A program made the translations under genes and the position numbers. Below, in pieces: positions 26,901-32,928 of a stretch of 64,000 nucleotides of DNA; within the stretch, counting starts at the first letter, position 1, and each line of letters begins with the position of its first letter. Below the pieces are notes generated by a model that was not told the DNA's origin, did not search any database, and saw only the letters and a program-made list of their open reading frames with translations. This DNA is from Actinernus sp. WN-2022 (lineage: Eukaryota > Cnidaria > Anthozoa > Actiniaria > Actinernidae): contig JAOWCC010001501.1 in the NCBI GenBank assembly GCA_030867875.1, positions 31,020,792-31,084,791 on the forward strand. The letters run 5' to 3'.

Positions 26901-27218
26901 CCGTCGTCACTGCTGTCGCCGTCCTGGTTGCTAAAAGTCCCTATTAAACCGACGGCGACGGCTATGACGACGGGGACTTAAAAATGTTTTCTTGTGAAAT
27001 TAGATGTTTATCGTTTCCTTTATTCGCTAATTACATGCGACAAAGTTGTCCGTCGGCGTTAAGTAGTTTTTTTGTACGTCTTTGTTTTAGATTTCCTCGG
27101 CCGTACTGAAGTAAGTCTTGCTAGTCTACGGAAGAAGGGTGAAGGACCGTGGTTAGAACGACTTCTCCTTCACGAGGTCTCCACGGGGGAGGTCGTGCTG
27201 AAGATCGACTTGCAGTGA
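9348..27218 (+). CDS. ITSN: Intersectin-type RhoGEF (DH-PH-C2), gene span
   Basis: Seventeen exons join in consistent phases to a predicted 549-residue protein. Residues about 74-262 form a DH (Dbl homology) domain with the hallmark [14 protein letters not shown] helix. Residues about 290-415 form a PH domain. Residues about 428-545 form a C2 domain with SDPYC and VFDRD calcium-loop-type motifs. The order, exon phases and C-terminus match the end of long intersectins, endocytic scaffolds whose DH domain activates Cdc42 at the membrane. The EH, coiled-coil and five SH3 domains of classical intersectin are not seen in the 9.3 kb upstream. The N-terminal exon has its own ATG and a matching phase, so this may be a short isoform or a truncated paralogue. 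DH-PH-C2 identity is near certain; the start is not. Confidence 0.9.
9828..9938. repeat. Inverted repeat in intron 1
   Basis: TTTGCTGCGATTTTAGAGGC is mirrored by GCCGCTAAAATCGCAGCAAA about 70 bp on, with a second pairing block (ATTTCAAATTGAATT) inside. It is a hairpin MITE of about 110 bp. Confidence 0.55.
10199..10572. mobile_element. MITE with TAGTAGCTGCGGTTACACTA ends
   Basis: The left terminus TAGTAGCTGCGGTTACACTA is mirrored by TAGTGTAACCGCAGCAACTA. Subterminal pairing blocks read ACCTGGGTAAA and TTTACTGGGTAAA-like, and the centre repeats CACCCCAGATAAG in both orientations. It is about 374 bp and non-coding. Confidence 0.75.
10965..11511. mobile_element. Long imperfect inverted-repeat element
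   Basis: A purine-rich left arm (GGGGGAGGAGGGGGAAGAGG) pairs with the pyrimidine-rich right arm (CTTCTTCCCCCTTCTCTCCC). Inner arms also pair, for example TATCAAATCTAACCATAG with CTATTAACTATGATC and AATGGTTAGGAAACTC with TTTCCTAACCATTCC. It has no coding content. Confidence 0.6.
11942..12003 (+). CDS. ITSN: Exon 2: linker before the DH domain
   Basis: The acceptor TTTATAG precedes a phase-1 start, and the donor is CAG|GTAATG in phase 0. It encodes [18 protein letters not shown], which aligns with the short helix between the last SH3 and the DH domain of intersectins (the SxxERxRQ-type ending). It is the first exon that can be assigned to the family by sequence. Confidence 0.85.
12082..12213. 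mobile_element. Inverted-repeat MITE (ACGAGTGTTTGGT ends)
   Basis: ATCACTCGTACGAGTGTTTG on the left is mirrored by ACACGTGTACGAGTGTTTGG on the right. The inner blocks GATCAAAACACTT and GAGGTGTTTTGATC pair. Confidence 0.6.
12630..13480. mobile_element. Inverted-repeat element of about 850 bp
   Basis: Arms pair over several hundred bases. CCTATATCATTATGACGTCA (about 12952) is mirrored by TGACGTCATAATGATATAGG (about 13245). TTTACCGTGATATCTCCTC pairs with GAGGACATACCACGGTAAA, and the outer TTTCTATAGAGTT pairs with AACTCTATGG-type sequence near 13470. A related end recurs at about 45790-45960. Confidence 0.7.
13690..13755 (+). CDS. ITSN: Exon 3: start of DH domain
   Basis: Acceptor TTACAG, donor GAG|GTAATA, phase 0 on both sides, 22 codons. 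It encodes [20 protein letters not shown], the first conserved DH helix (the E-L-x-x-T-E-x-x-Y signature), which contacts the GTPase switch 1 in Dbl-family proteins. Confidence 0.92.
14113..14372. mobile_element. Inverted-repeat MITE (GGAGGCCGTT ends)
   Basis: CATTACGGGAGGCCGTTTCC is mirrored by GAACGGCCTCCAATAATG. Inner arms TTATTCAGCGGAAGTGATGT and ACGTCACTTCCGCTGAATAA pair. It is about 260 bp. Confidence 0.7.
14968..15074 (+). CDS. ITSN: Exon 4: DH domain
   Basis: Acceptor TTAG, donor AA|GTAAGC in phase 2. It encodes a [20 protein letters not shown] segment and ends with NMKLLK. The FVNWKELI core is nearly invariant in intersectins and fixes the family assignment. Confidence 0.95.
15151..15449. 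mobile_element. MITE with AAAGGGGCACGGTCATGA ends
   Basis: ATTAAAGGGGCACGGTCATG is mirrored by CATGACCGTGCCCCTTTAA. The body is about 299 bp. TTAA at both borders could be the target duplication or part of the terminal repeat. Confidence 0.7.
15602..15769 (-). mobile_element. tRNA-derived SINE, family B (reverse copy)
   Basis: The minus-strand head has B-box-like GGTTCGATTCCCGG (visible as CCGGGAATCGAACTCGG) and an A-box region near the right end, followed by the family body. It sits in intron 4. Confidence 0.7.
15968..16128. repeat. Inverted repeat in intron 4
   Basis: TCGCATGAACGCGAGTGCTA is mirrored by TAGCACTCTCGTTCATGCGA. Inner blocks AGAGTGATATTTTGGAAG and CTTTCAAAATATCACTC also pair. 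Confidence 0.65.
16137..16268. repeat. Short-period tandem repeat of GTAACACTAC and GTAAC units
   Basis: About 130 bp built from GTAACGTAACACTACGTAA-type units in irregular order. It is a minisatellite. It is not a canonical telomere repeat. Confidence 0.85.
16511..16583 (+). CDS. ITSN: Exon 5: DH domain
   Basis: Acceptor TTTACAG, donor CAG|GTAACT, phases 2 to 0. It encodes [20 protein letters not shown], matching the intersectin LRVRKKM...MIGDIL block between DH helices. Confidence 0.95.
16874..16981 (+). CDS. ITSN: Exon 6: DH domain, with GC donor
   Basis: 36 codons encoding [20 protein letters not shown] and the following QQK...FKQFEK helix. The exon must end in phase 0 to join exon 7. 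The only fitting donor is AAG|GCAAGT, a textbook GC-AG donor in which every other consensus base is present. Confidence 0.93.
17033..17080. repeat. C-rich low-complexity tract
   Basis: Nearly pure C over about 45 bp with a few T interruptions, in intron 6. Confidence 0.9.
17340..17530. mobile_element. MITE family I, copy 1
   Basis: The left end GTATGAGTGGGACAAACTAC is mirrored by GTAGTTTGTCCCACTCATAC. The interior contains CGGCATGCCGTGACATTGAA and the CTGATCCAATTAAATTACAG block. Copies are at 45968-46143 and 47465-47640, and a complex one fills the intron at 50729-51118. Confidence 0.75.
17608..17986. mobile_element. MITE family J, copy 1
   Basis: Terminal AAAGTGCAAGTA is mirrored by TACTTGCACTTT at about 17985. 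A reverse-oriented relative is at 47808-48127, sharing blocks such as GATTAAATGYCAGAA and TTCAGTTGTCTAA. Confidence 0.7.
18048..18146 (+). CDS. ITSN: Exon 7: DH domain catalytic helix
   Basis: Acceptor TTTAG, donor GAG|GTGGGG, phase 0. It encodes the most diagnostic DH segment, [19 protein letters not shown], the LLKPxQRxxxYPLL helix that contacts switch 2 of the GTPase. Cys replaces the Thr or Arg usual before RYP/KYP, which is tolerated in the family. Confidence 0.97.
18391..18474 (+). CDS. ITSN: Exon 8: end of DH domain
   Basis: Phase 0 on both sides, 28 codons. It encodes [20 protein letters not shown] plus ELCSQ, matching the last long DH helix in intersectins. Confidence 0.96.
18825..18908 (+). 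CDS. ITSN: Exon 9: DH-PH linker
   Basis: Phase 0, 28 codons. It encodes [20 protein letters not shown] followed by VKHDGLGE. The [15 protein letters not shown] string is close to invariant in metazoan intersectins. Confidence 0.96.
19003..19074 (+). CDS. ITSN: Exon 10: first strand of PH domain
   Basis: 24 codons, phase 0, encoding [20 protein letters not shown]. The NCLGPRK motif marks the beginning of the intersectin PH domain. Confidence 0.95.
19773..20505. repeat. Tandem array of 11 YY1-like motif units (intron 10)
   Basis: Units of about 65-75 bp built from CAACCAAGATGGCGGCCATG followed by TTGGTTGATCTAACAAGAG and a variable GAAGCTAACGAGGAAT spacer. Seven units hold an exact AAGATGGCGGC; the other four read GTTGGCGGC or CTTGGCGGC. 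A three-unit block near 19860-20060 is repeated at about 20135-20340, showing higher-order duplication. The core equals the YY1 consensus as known from vertebrates; binding here is inference. Confidence 0.9.
20557..20703 (+). CDS. ITSN: Exon 11: PH domain core
   Basis: 49 codons, phase 0 both sides. It contains [20 protein letters not shown], the PH-domain strand pair with the [10 protein letters not shown] signature, and ends VQYTIYRK. The acceptor (TTTCAG) lies about 50 bp after the end of the YY1-like array. Confidence 0.97.
20793..20841 (+). CDS. ITSN: Exon 12: PH domain
   Basis: Acceptor TTGCAG after a (TA)n run, donor A|GTAAGT in phase 1. It encodes [16 protein letters not shown], matching the PIFLNEVLVKLP block of intersectins. 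Confidence 0.96.
20948..20973. repeat. Poly-G tract
   Basis: A run of about 26 G in intron 12. It is a potential quadruplex former in RNA, and its length is prone to sequencing error. Confidence 0.85.
21160..21232 (+). CDS. ITSN: Exon 13: PH domain
   Basis: Phase 1 in and phase 2 out (AG|GTAAAT). It encodes [20 protein letters not shown], the strand carrying the HIxRVYxxxAES motif. Confidence 0.96.
21410..21560. mobile_element. MITE family C, half copy
   Basis: Only one arm is present: TGTAAGCCCAAATTTTG through CAAGTAAATAGTTGAAC, ATTTCTTGATTTGTGTTG and TTTCCAATATGGTAATTATG. It corresponds to the left arm at 21985-22150. Confidence 0.6.
21651..21733 (+). CDS. ITSN: Exon 14: C-terminal PH helix
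   Basis: Phase 2 in and phase 1 out (A|GTAAGT). It encodes [20 protein letters not shown] plus RQKAHR, the closing PH alpha-helix with its conserved Trp. Confidence 0.95.
21985..22415. mobile_element. MITE family C, best copy
   Basis: Arms of about 165 bp are almost perfectly complementary: ATATAAGCCCTAGCCAGTTA (left) with TAACTGGCTAGGGCTTATAT (right), then ATTTCTTGATTTGGGTGTTG, TTCCAATATGCTAATGATG and CATCACCGACAT. The high arm identity implies fairly recent activity. Confidence 0.85.
22428..22585. mobile_element. MITE family F, copy 1
   Basis: ATAGACCCATTCGAAAAATA mirrors TTTTTCGAATGGGTCTCA. The inner arms contain GCGTCCAATTT and AAATTGGACGCC. A related copy is at 53676-53840. Confidence 0.75.
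23338..23917. mobile_element. MITE family D, copy 1 (about 580 bp)
   Basis: Ends AAAGTGCCAATGAAATGAAA and TTTCATTTCATAGGCACTTT. Long complementary arms include TCGTATCGAAGTCAGGCGGA with its complement and TCACATGCGTGACGTCAC with GTGACGTCACGCATGTGA. A second copy lies at 30153-30745. Confidence 0.85.
24180..24521. mobile_element. MITE family E, copy 1 (CCAAT-box rich)
   Basis: Ends TAGAGCGGTTTTCGATTGAG and CTCAATCGAAATCCGCTCTA. The interior holds at least five CCAAT or ATTGG motifs and a triplicated GATTGATGGCGTGAT unit. A second copy lies at 55947-56247. Confidence 0.8.
24573..24656 (+). CDS. ITSN: Exon 15: start of C2 domain
   Basis: The acceptor ATCATCAG lies about 50 bp right of MITE E. 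Phases are 1 to 1 (donor G|GTAAGG). It encodes [20 protein letters not shown], the first C2 strands; the GxDL loop supplies the first acidic position of the calcium site. Confidence 0.95.
25667..25840 (+). CDS. ITSN: Exon 16: C2 domain core
   Basis: 58 codons, phases 1 to 1. It contains [19 protein letters not shown], then [11 protein letters not shown], and [20 protein letters not shown] and FDRD are the calcium-binding loop motifs of C2 domains, and TLNPKWN is the canonical strand-4 signature. Confidence 0.97.
25962..26036 (+). pseudogene. Partial duplicate of the 3' half of exon 16
   Basis: About 75 bp repeats 25781-25855 with few changes (TGGAACAAGACG becomes TAGAACAAGACG, which alters a Trp/Leu-frame codon). 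The duplicated copy lacks the acceptor half, and the donor GGTATACG has become GGAACACG, so it cannot be spliced as a normal exon. The 120 bp between copies contains an ATTGGTCAGAAACC block and the MITE-type AATCAGAGTGCGCG motif. Confidence 0.85.
26140..26232. repeat. Three tandem copies of a 32-bp unit
   Basis: ACAAAGTGGGAGGGGCTAA-type units with CTGTCAATCAT spacers occur three times in a row in the last intron. Confidence 0.85.
26466..26946. mobile_element. MITE with TAGGGACCTTTAGCAACC ends plus flanking duplicate
   Basis: From 26575, TTAGGGACCTTTAGCAACCA is mirrored by TGGTTGCTAAAAGTCCCTA at about 26945. The inside contains AAGTAAATCAAATCATTTAT and TTCGGCGTGAACGGAACTCT, and the latter also occurs directly outside the left end at 26516, indicating a nested or tandem insertion. 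Confidence 0.75.
27091..27218 (+). CDS. ITSN: Exon 17: end of C2 domain and stop
   Basis: Acceptor TTTTAG, phase 1 in. It encodes [20 protein letters not shown], then [18 protein letters not shown] and TGA at 27216-27218. The end at the LHEVxTGE(I/V)xxxxDLQ strand is where metazoan intersectins end, so the C-terminus is complete. Confidence 0.97.
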
Positions 27219-27460
27219 CTGGAATAAGAATTTTGTATTTCAGCAAGTGTGTATAAATAATCATCAGGCGTGGGAATTGCACTCAGCGGTTGCTCCTCCC
27301 GCAGTGTACATATGGGATTTTTCCGAAACGAGAAGCACTAGTGAAGACTGACTTTCAGTCTTACATTGTAATAAGTAACTACTACTTGTGCAAAGCAACT
27401 GCCGTGGAAATCTCGCGGAACAGTCGTTTATCTGACTCCATGGATAATCCTGTGATGGAG

Positions 27461-27725
27461 AATCCTAAAATCTGATGGAGAAACCTGAAATCTGATGGAG
27501 AAACCTGAAATCTGATGGAGAATCCTGAAATCTGATGGAGAAATCTGATGGAGAATCCTGAAATCTGATGGAGAATCCTGAAATCTGATGGAGAAATCTG
27601 ATGGAGAATCCTGAAATCTGATGGAGAAACCTGAAATCTGATGGAGAGCCCTGAAATCTGATGGAGAATCCTAGAATCTGATGGAGAAACCCTAATATCT
27701 GATGGAGAATCAGAAAATCTGATGG
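27461..27725. repeat. Minisatellite just 3' of the intersectin-like stop
   Basis: Units of 20 bp (AATCCTGAAATCTGATGGAG) alternate with 13-bp short forms (AAATCTGATGGAG), about 15 units in total, beginning 243 bp after the stop codon. No nearer AATAAA precedes it, so it may lie in the 3' UTR. Confidence 0.9.
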
Positions 27726-28418
27726 AAAATTTTGCAGATCTTGGTTCCGCTAGTGAGAGAACTGATGACACGGAACGTCCCTAAAACGATGTCGACGATC
27801 GCCTCACAGTAAAAAGGTTATGTAACACAGCAAATGACGGACACTTTCTGTATGGCAACTGCCATCAAATGTAATTGTGCACCCATCAAGTCTTACTATA
27901 AGACTTTTAGAAACTGTTGTTCTGCGCATGTCAATTCCGTTTCCTGATAGGAACAGTATGTAATACATTATTACACAATGTCGCTGTTATCACATTGTGA
28001 TCGAGACATAGTGTTAAGCGAGAAAAGCCTTAATTGCCACTGTTCCGACTTACAAGAGATGGAGGCGCTTATCGAGTTCCATAAGTAATTAGTTAAACCT
28101 ATTTGTGGCGTGAAAGTATATAAACAATCACCTTACACTTGTGGTGTTGAAGAGTGAAGCTCGCGTGAAACTGAGTTTCGAGGAAAATATAATATCCAAG
28201 GACAAATATCAGTTCATATTTCGAAGTCACAAAGTAGCTTATTGTCTTTATTAGGGGCAGACTTCACCATTTGCAACCTTAAATGTAATTGGTTACCCAA
28301 ACAATAGCCTACCCCCTGAAACAATATAAACCCTAACCCTAAAACAATGGGATTCTTTATCAGTGAAGTCCAATAGGATACGACCTACAGAAGTCTAACC
28401 GCTTTATTATCCTTTCGC
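27726..28418. other. Intergenic, nothing assigned
   Basis: No coding exon and no strong repeat recognised. A short AACCCTAACCCT occurs near 28330, too brief to call telomeric. Confidence 0.4.
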
Positions 28419-28590
28419 ATATACCACACAAGTGAATAGTGTTTTCGCGCGCTCTGATTAGCTACTCAAACTCGGAATATCCTGCACTATTCACTGCTTT
28501 CGGTATCGCGCGCGAAGAATTATCTTGTTAATGGGTTTTTGAACTTTTTGAGATAATTTAAGGCTGGCTATTTCATTTGTGTGGTATGTA
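28419..28590. mobile_element. MITE family A, copy 3
   Basis: ATATACCACACAAGTGAATA on the left and TTTGTGTGGTATGTATA on the right. The interior carries GCGCGCTCTGATTAGCTACT, the complement of the family motif. Confidence 0.7.
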
Positions 28591-28832
28591 TATTGTGTGG
28601 AGAGAAAATGAGTGATGGATTATAGAAGTTTATATAAAGAAAATGTTGATGTAAGGGTTTACTAAGCCCCTCGACGGAACAGCGAGATAAAACATCCCCT
28701 GTTTCAAAAATATACCCTATCAGGAGCCCATGCCAGGAGCGTCCCAGGCCAATGTTTTCATGGACTCGCAGGTTTTATACAAAATAAGTAAACAAATAGC
28801 TAGTTGATAACATCAATAATTGGTTAAGCATA

Positions 28833-28838
28833 AATAAA
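28833..28838 (+). terminator. Candidate poly(A) signal for the intersectin-like gene
   Basis: AATAAA is the first canonical hexamer I see after the stop at 27218, giving a 3' UTR of about 1.6 kb. Another is at 29618-29623. Neither has further support from the sequence. Confidence 0.25.
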
Positions 28839-29650
28839 AAATAATAAGTTTGAATAACACTTAAAGTGGTTTGTGATAATAGAAATCTTGCAATGAAAGC
28901 CAAGAAGTCCAGTTGTAACTTTCCAGAGCTCTATAGACTTTGATGATGTGGCCCAGTTCATTATTAAAATCCGATTAGCTTAATCCAGGATTGAGGGTAA
29001 TCATTAATGTTATAGTACTAATTTCAAGTTTCCAACTTTTGGCTTTGTGTGAAATGAAGTAGCACACTTCTAGTTAAACCTTGATGGGGAAATACACATC
29101 ATTCAGTTTTACCAGAAGTCCATAACGATATGGACTTCCGGTTTTACCAAGAGAACCAAACCATTATTAACACTTACCAGACTTCGAACAAATGTAGCGT
29201 GTTCATAGCCAAGCACAAGCTGATACGACAATGATTTGATTTAGAACAAACACGTCTACTTCAATTTGTTATAATAAGACAGTTTAGCTGTGACAAAACA
29301 TGACTCACCCTATCAGAGCAGACTCTTGAACAGACGTTTGTTTTTGTTTTGGTCATACGGGACATCATACAAGACTTTATAGCTGCCAAGTAAATATTGG
29401 ACGGCTTGTAGTGCTGTTGGTGTTAACAGCACCACATGCATCACGTACAGTAATTTGTTATCACGTACAGTAATTTGTTATTAATTCCAATTATTATTCA
29501 ATTACTCGTGTACAAATTGGCTTTATCATGTATATATTAATATAAATAACATTTGTTTATTTAGTTATTTTCTCGAAGATATTAGCTTATTTCAGCTACT
29601 CTGTAAATTCGAGGATAAATAAAGTGTATGTATGTATGTATGTATGTATG

Positions 29651-30074
29651 TACAGTCAACTCACCCCGCTAATACGGACACCCCACTAAAAAGGACACCC
29701 CCGCTAATACGGACACCCCCGCTAATACGGACACCCCCGCTAATACGGACACCGTTATTACGGACGCACCCGTTATTACGGACATCCCAGCTAATACGGA
29801 CACCTCAGCTAATACGGACAGGAATACAACCATGATTATTACGGACTCTCGCTATTACGCACTTACGGACACTACGCTCGGAACATTTTAACGTATTGAG
29901 TAGCAACCTCAAAGACTTCCGTTTCATTGTCTACTTTTTCTGCTATGATCTCTGCTTTACGTTTTTTCCGTTACAGTTTTTTAAATCTCGAGTTTTGTCT
30001 CGTCTTCTGCTACGCTCGATCTCGCCGCTTACGAACACCAAATTGGTGTCTATCATACCGAGAGTTGACTGAAT
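29651..30074. mobile_element. TIR element with internal ACGGACACC tandem repeats
   Basis: TACAGTCAACTC at the left and GAGTTGACTGAA at the right form short terminal inverted repeats. Beginning at about 29672, roughly ten 16-18 bp units of the type CTAATACGGACACCCC follow. The GTTATTACGGACA motif also occurs in the element at 40965-41135. The ends resemble pogo/Tigger-type Tc1-mariner derivatives, which is an inference from terminal sequence only. Confidence 0.65.
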
Positions 30075-30152
30075 ACAATGTTTTACTGGTCTATTACTAA
30101 TGATGTCAACATTACTTACTTGGTGTACAGTGCCATGACTGCCTGCTCCATG

Positions 30153-30745
30153 TTAAAGTGCCAATGAAATGAAAAATTCGATCCCGTTTTTATTTATTTT
30201 TATTACATTCTAGGCTTCTCTTATTCATTTTGTGCAATTAAAAATCAATTTGGAGAGCGCGAACATATTTTGTTTTCGTATCGAAGTCAGGCGGAATTGC
30301 CAAAATCAGGCGACAATTTTTCTGCTGTTAAAGATATGGTAATCACATGCGTGACGTCACTAGGTCTGCGCATTTATATTCGTCTCCATAAATACTACAA
30401 AATAATTGCATTTTTGGCCAGTTTTCAATTTAAATATGTAATACTTTGAGAAACCTTGATGATGGCCATAATTGTTCTAATAGAATCCTTGCAGTCGGCC
30501 ATATTTTTACCTTTGTGAATATTAATGTAGGACCTAGTGACGTCACGCATGTGATTAGCATATCTTTAACGGCATAAAAATTGTCGCCTAATTTTGGCAA
30601 TTATGCCTGACTTCGATACGAAATAAAATTATGTTCGCGCTCTCCAAATTGATCTAACATTGCACAAAATGGCTAAGGGAAGCCTATAATTCAATATAAT
30701 GAAATAAAAATGGGATCGGTTTTTTGATGTCATTGGCACTTTAAA
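30153..30745. mobile_element. MITE family D, copy 2
   Basis: Same ends (AAAGTGCCAATGAAATGAAA, TTGGCACTTT) and same arms as 23338-23917, including CGTATCGAAGTCAGGCGGAA and ATGCGTGACGTCACTAGG. The inner region differs by substitutions only, so it is a true family member. Confidence 0.85.
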
Positions 30746-31301
30746 TACACGACCAAAAGGGAAAACGAGGACAATTCTGTCATTAATAAACAAAATACAC
30801 AAATTATTCGCAGTCACAATTTGGAGCCTTAACTAAATACATTCTATATAAGAGCTAATTCTAAGATATGTTTTCATTCGTAAAGTTTAGGTGCTGATTT
30901 GCTTGTGGACATCATTACAAATCCTGATAACATAAGTGAATGTAAGAAGAAACAGATGGTGTATAAATAGATTGTTTGTATCAAAGATGTTGTATTTGAT
31001 GTATTTATGGCTCCATGAAATACGGTGCCTTTTAAACTTGTCTTTTTAAATACGCACTCTGCGAGTAGTGCCTTTTTCCCGCTAAAAGAGAAAAGAACGC
31101 TCTGCCGAAAACCTGTCAAGTTGATATTGAGCACGGGCAAGCGTTGCTTGAATACAATTCTCGAGATCGTGTCATCAATTTGTTCACTGTAAAAACTGGT
31201 TTAACGACGGTAAACCGGACTGACTAGTCTAGAAGTTGGGGTTGCGACTTGACAACGCTCGAACATGCTCAGGATTTCGGCAGAGCCTTCTATTCTCTTC
31301 T

Positions 31302-31765
31302 GTATCTGTATCTGTTTATTTGATCGGTAAAGCTATTTGCATACAACCAATATAAATTAATAAATACATAAATCAGTAAATCGATTAACAACTAAATATA
31401 AGCTTATTGCAGAAAAGATAGGACTTGCTTACTAAAGCTTTCGGGGCTTTTTGTATTTACTACATGTTCTGGGAGATTATTCCAGGCAGGAATAGTGCGA
31501 AAAAAAAAAGAGTACTTGAAGACATCAGTGCGCACATTGAAGTGATTGTAATTTTTAGAGTGCTTCCGCCGTGTAACCCCTGTAGATAGGGCGGCATACT
31601 GAGTTGGCTCAATAGCGTTGAGGCCAAGGGTGGATTTGTGAAAAAAGCTTAGGCGGAGGCACTCCCGCCGTTTAGAAAGGAGGGGCCAGTTCAGGTTTGA
31701 CAACATGGAGCTGACACTGGACTCCCTTTTTACAGGAAGAGTCTCTGCTCGCAGGCTGTCTTGAC
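31302..31765 (-). pseudogene. Non-LTR retrotransposon 3' end (reverse transcriptase C-terminus)
   Basis: On the minus strand an open frame runs through SSVSSMLSNLNWPLLSKRR, then RLSFFHKS, FFFRTIPAWNNLPEHVV and SFSKQVLSFLQ to a stop at 31404. This is the conserved C-terminal region of LINE polymerase ORFs (the W-x-x-L-x-x-R-R and P-x-W-N-x-L-P motifs). Catalytic RT and endonuclease domains are missing, so it is a 5'-truncated dead copy. The 3' side ends in ATACAG microsatellite units, typical of several LINE clades. Confidence 0.85.
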
Positions 31766-32333
31766 GTCTTAATTCTCATAACCAATGACATACATTCGGC
31801 AGCTGTGATGGTAAAATGGTGTCAGATCTACTAGAGAGCTGGGGGTGGACCGTAGAAAACTGTATTTCCCTTTCATTGTGAGTTACAGAAAGCAGCCCAG
31901 TTGAACCCTCGTTCTAGATTCATGAAGATATGAGTCTTACATGGCCTACGCGTTTGCAACTTTATTCAACCGATTACTCAATGAAGATCATTGTCTATTT
32001 AACAACACTGTTAAAATATTTCTGAGCTGTACAATAAATGATATGATCCATTCATCCAGTAGAGTTTCGATGTTATCTTTGCTTAATTAAGAGACGTTCA
32101 GAACCTTGAATTTCTTTAGCTGAATACGTCTGTGTGGCTTTCCACAAGCTTCAGTAGCATGACTCAAACTTTGTGAGCATGCGCCAACTACAACGCGTCA
32201 CAAATGCTAAAAATAGCAATGACGTAACTATCCATCAGTTTAACTTAAACACTTGTGTAAATCAAGTAAAAGTCGATGAAGGTATGCTAACCGCCGCCGG
32301 AAGCAAGTAGCAGCTGACGTTTTATGTTTAGAC

Positions 32334-32732
32334 ATGAGTATATTACACAGGAGTGTTCCTATGGTGTGTATATTTATAGTCGCAAAGTTCTGGTATACGA
32401 TTACGTTGTCGTTTGTTCTCTTGCGCTTTAGTATTTTTAGCAGTTCGAACCGTGTTAATTACAGTTTTTCAGTGCATCCTGATTTGTTAAAAGTGACGGC
32501 CTTTGTTTCTTCTCGCGGGAAACTCTATGCTAAAATAACTCAACCGTATACAGTGTTGTGTGACAATAAAATGTGGGAAGAGGAACACTCCTCTGTAATA
32601 TACTCCTGGTTTAGAAGAGCAATTCAATCCAGCTCAAATTTCACCCATTTATTGATACTTGTAATATCTCAGTATACTGAACATTTAATGCCCTCACTAA
32701 ATGCGAGAGTCCAAAATATCCACATCTTATAA
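32334..32732 (+). CDS. Unrecognised 132-codon ORF
   Basis: It opens with ATG and has a hydrophobic N-terminal stretch (about residues 8-33) that could be a signal peptide or a membrane anchor, followed by a mixed, moderately basic region and a TAA. I recognise no family. There is no clear splice context, and it sits in repeat-rich intergenic DNA, so chance is a real possibility. It is listed because it is the longest ATG-initiated ORF between the two genes. Confidence 0.15.
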   Translation: MSILHRSVPMVCIFIVAKFWYTITLSFVLLRFSIFSSSNRVNYSFSVHPDLLKVTAFVSSRGKLYAKITQPYTVLCDNKMWEEEHSSVIYSWFRRAIQSSSNFTHLLILVISQYTEHLMPSLNARVQNIHIL

Positions 32733-32769
32733 ATGGAATGTCGGGAAAAAACCGTCTATTTATAGCATA

Positions 32770-32928
32770 AGATCAGCCTGTTCCCAAGGCGTTCTGGATG
32801 GTAATGTTTTTCTGATGGTTAATGGGAACCCTGTGGTTTGTACTGGTTGGTGACGTCACAAACCAGTACAAACCACAGGGATCCCATTAACCCATCAGAA
32901 AACGCCTTGGGACAAGGCTGAGCATAGA
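32770..32928. mobile_element. Hairpin MITE (CCCAAGGCGTT ends)
   Basis: TTCCCAAGGCGTTCTGG is mirrored by AACGCCTTGGGACAAGG. The inner arms GTTTGTACTGGTTGGTGACG and CAAACCAGTACAAACC meet at a TGACGTCA centre. Confidence 0.7.

Noticed and set aside
28325..28345. Telomere-like AACCCTAACCCT
   Set aside because: Only two units; too short to indicate an internal telomere repeat.
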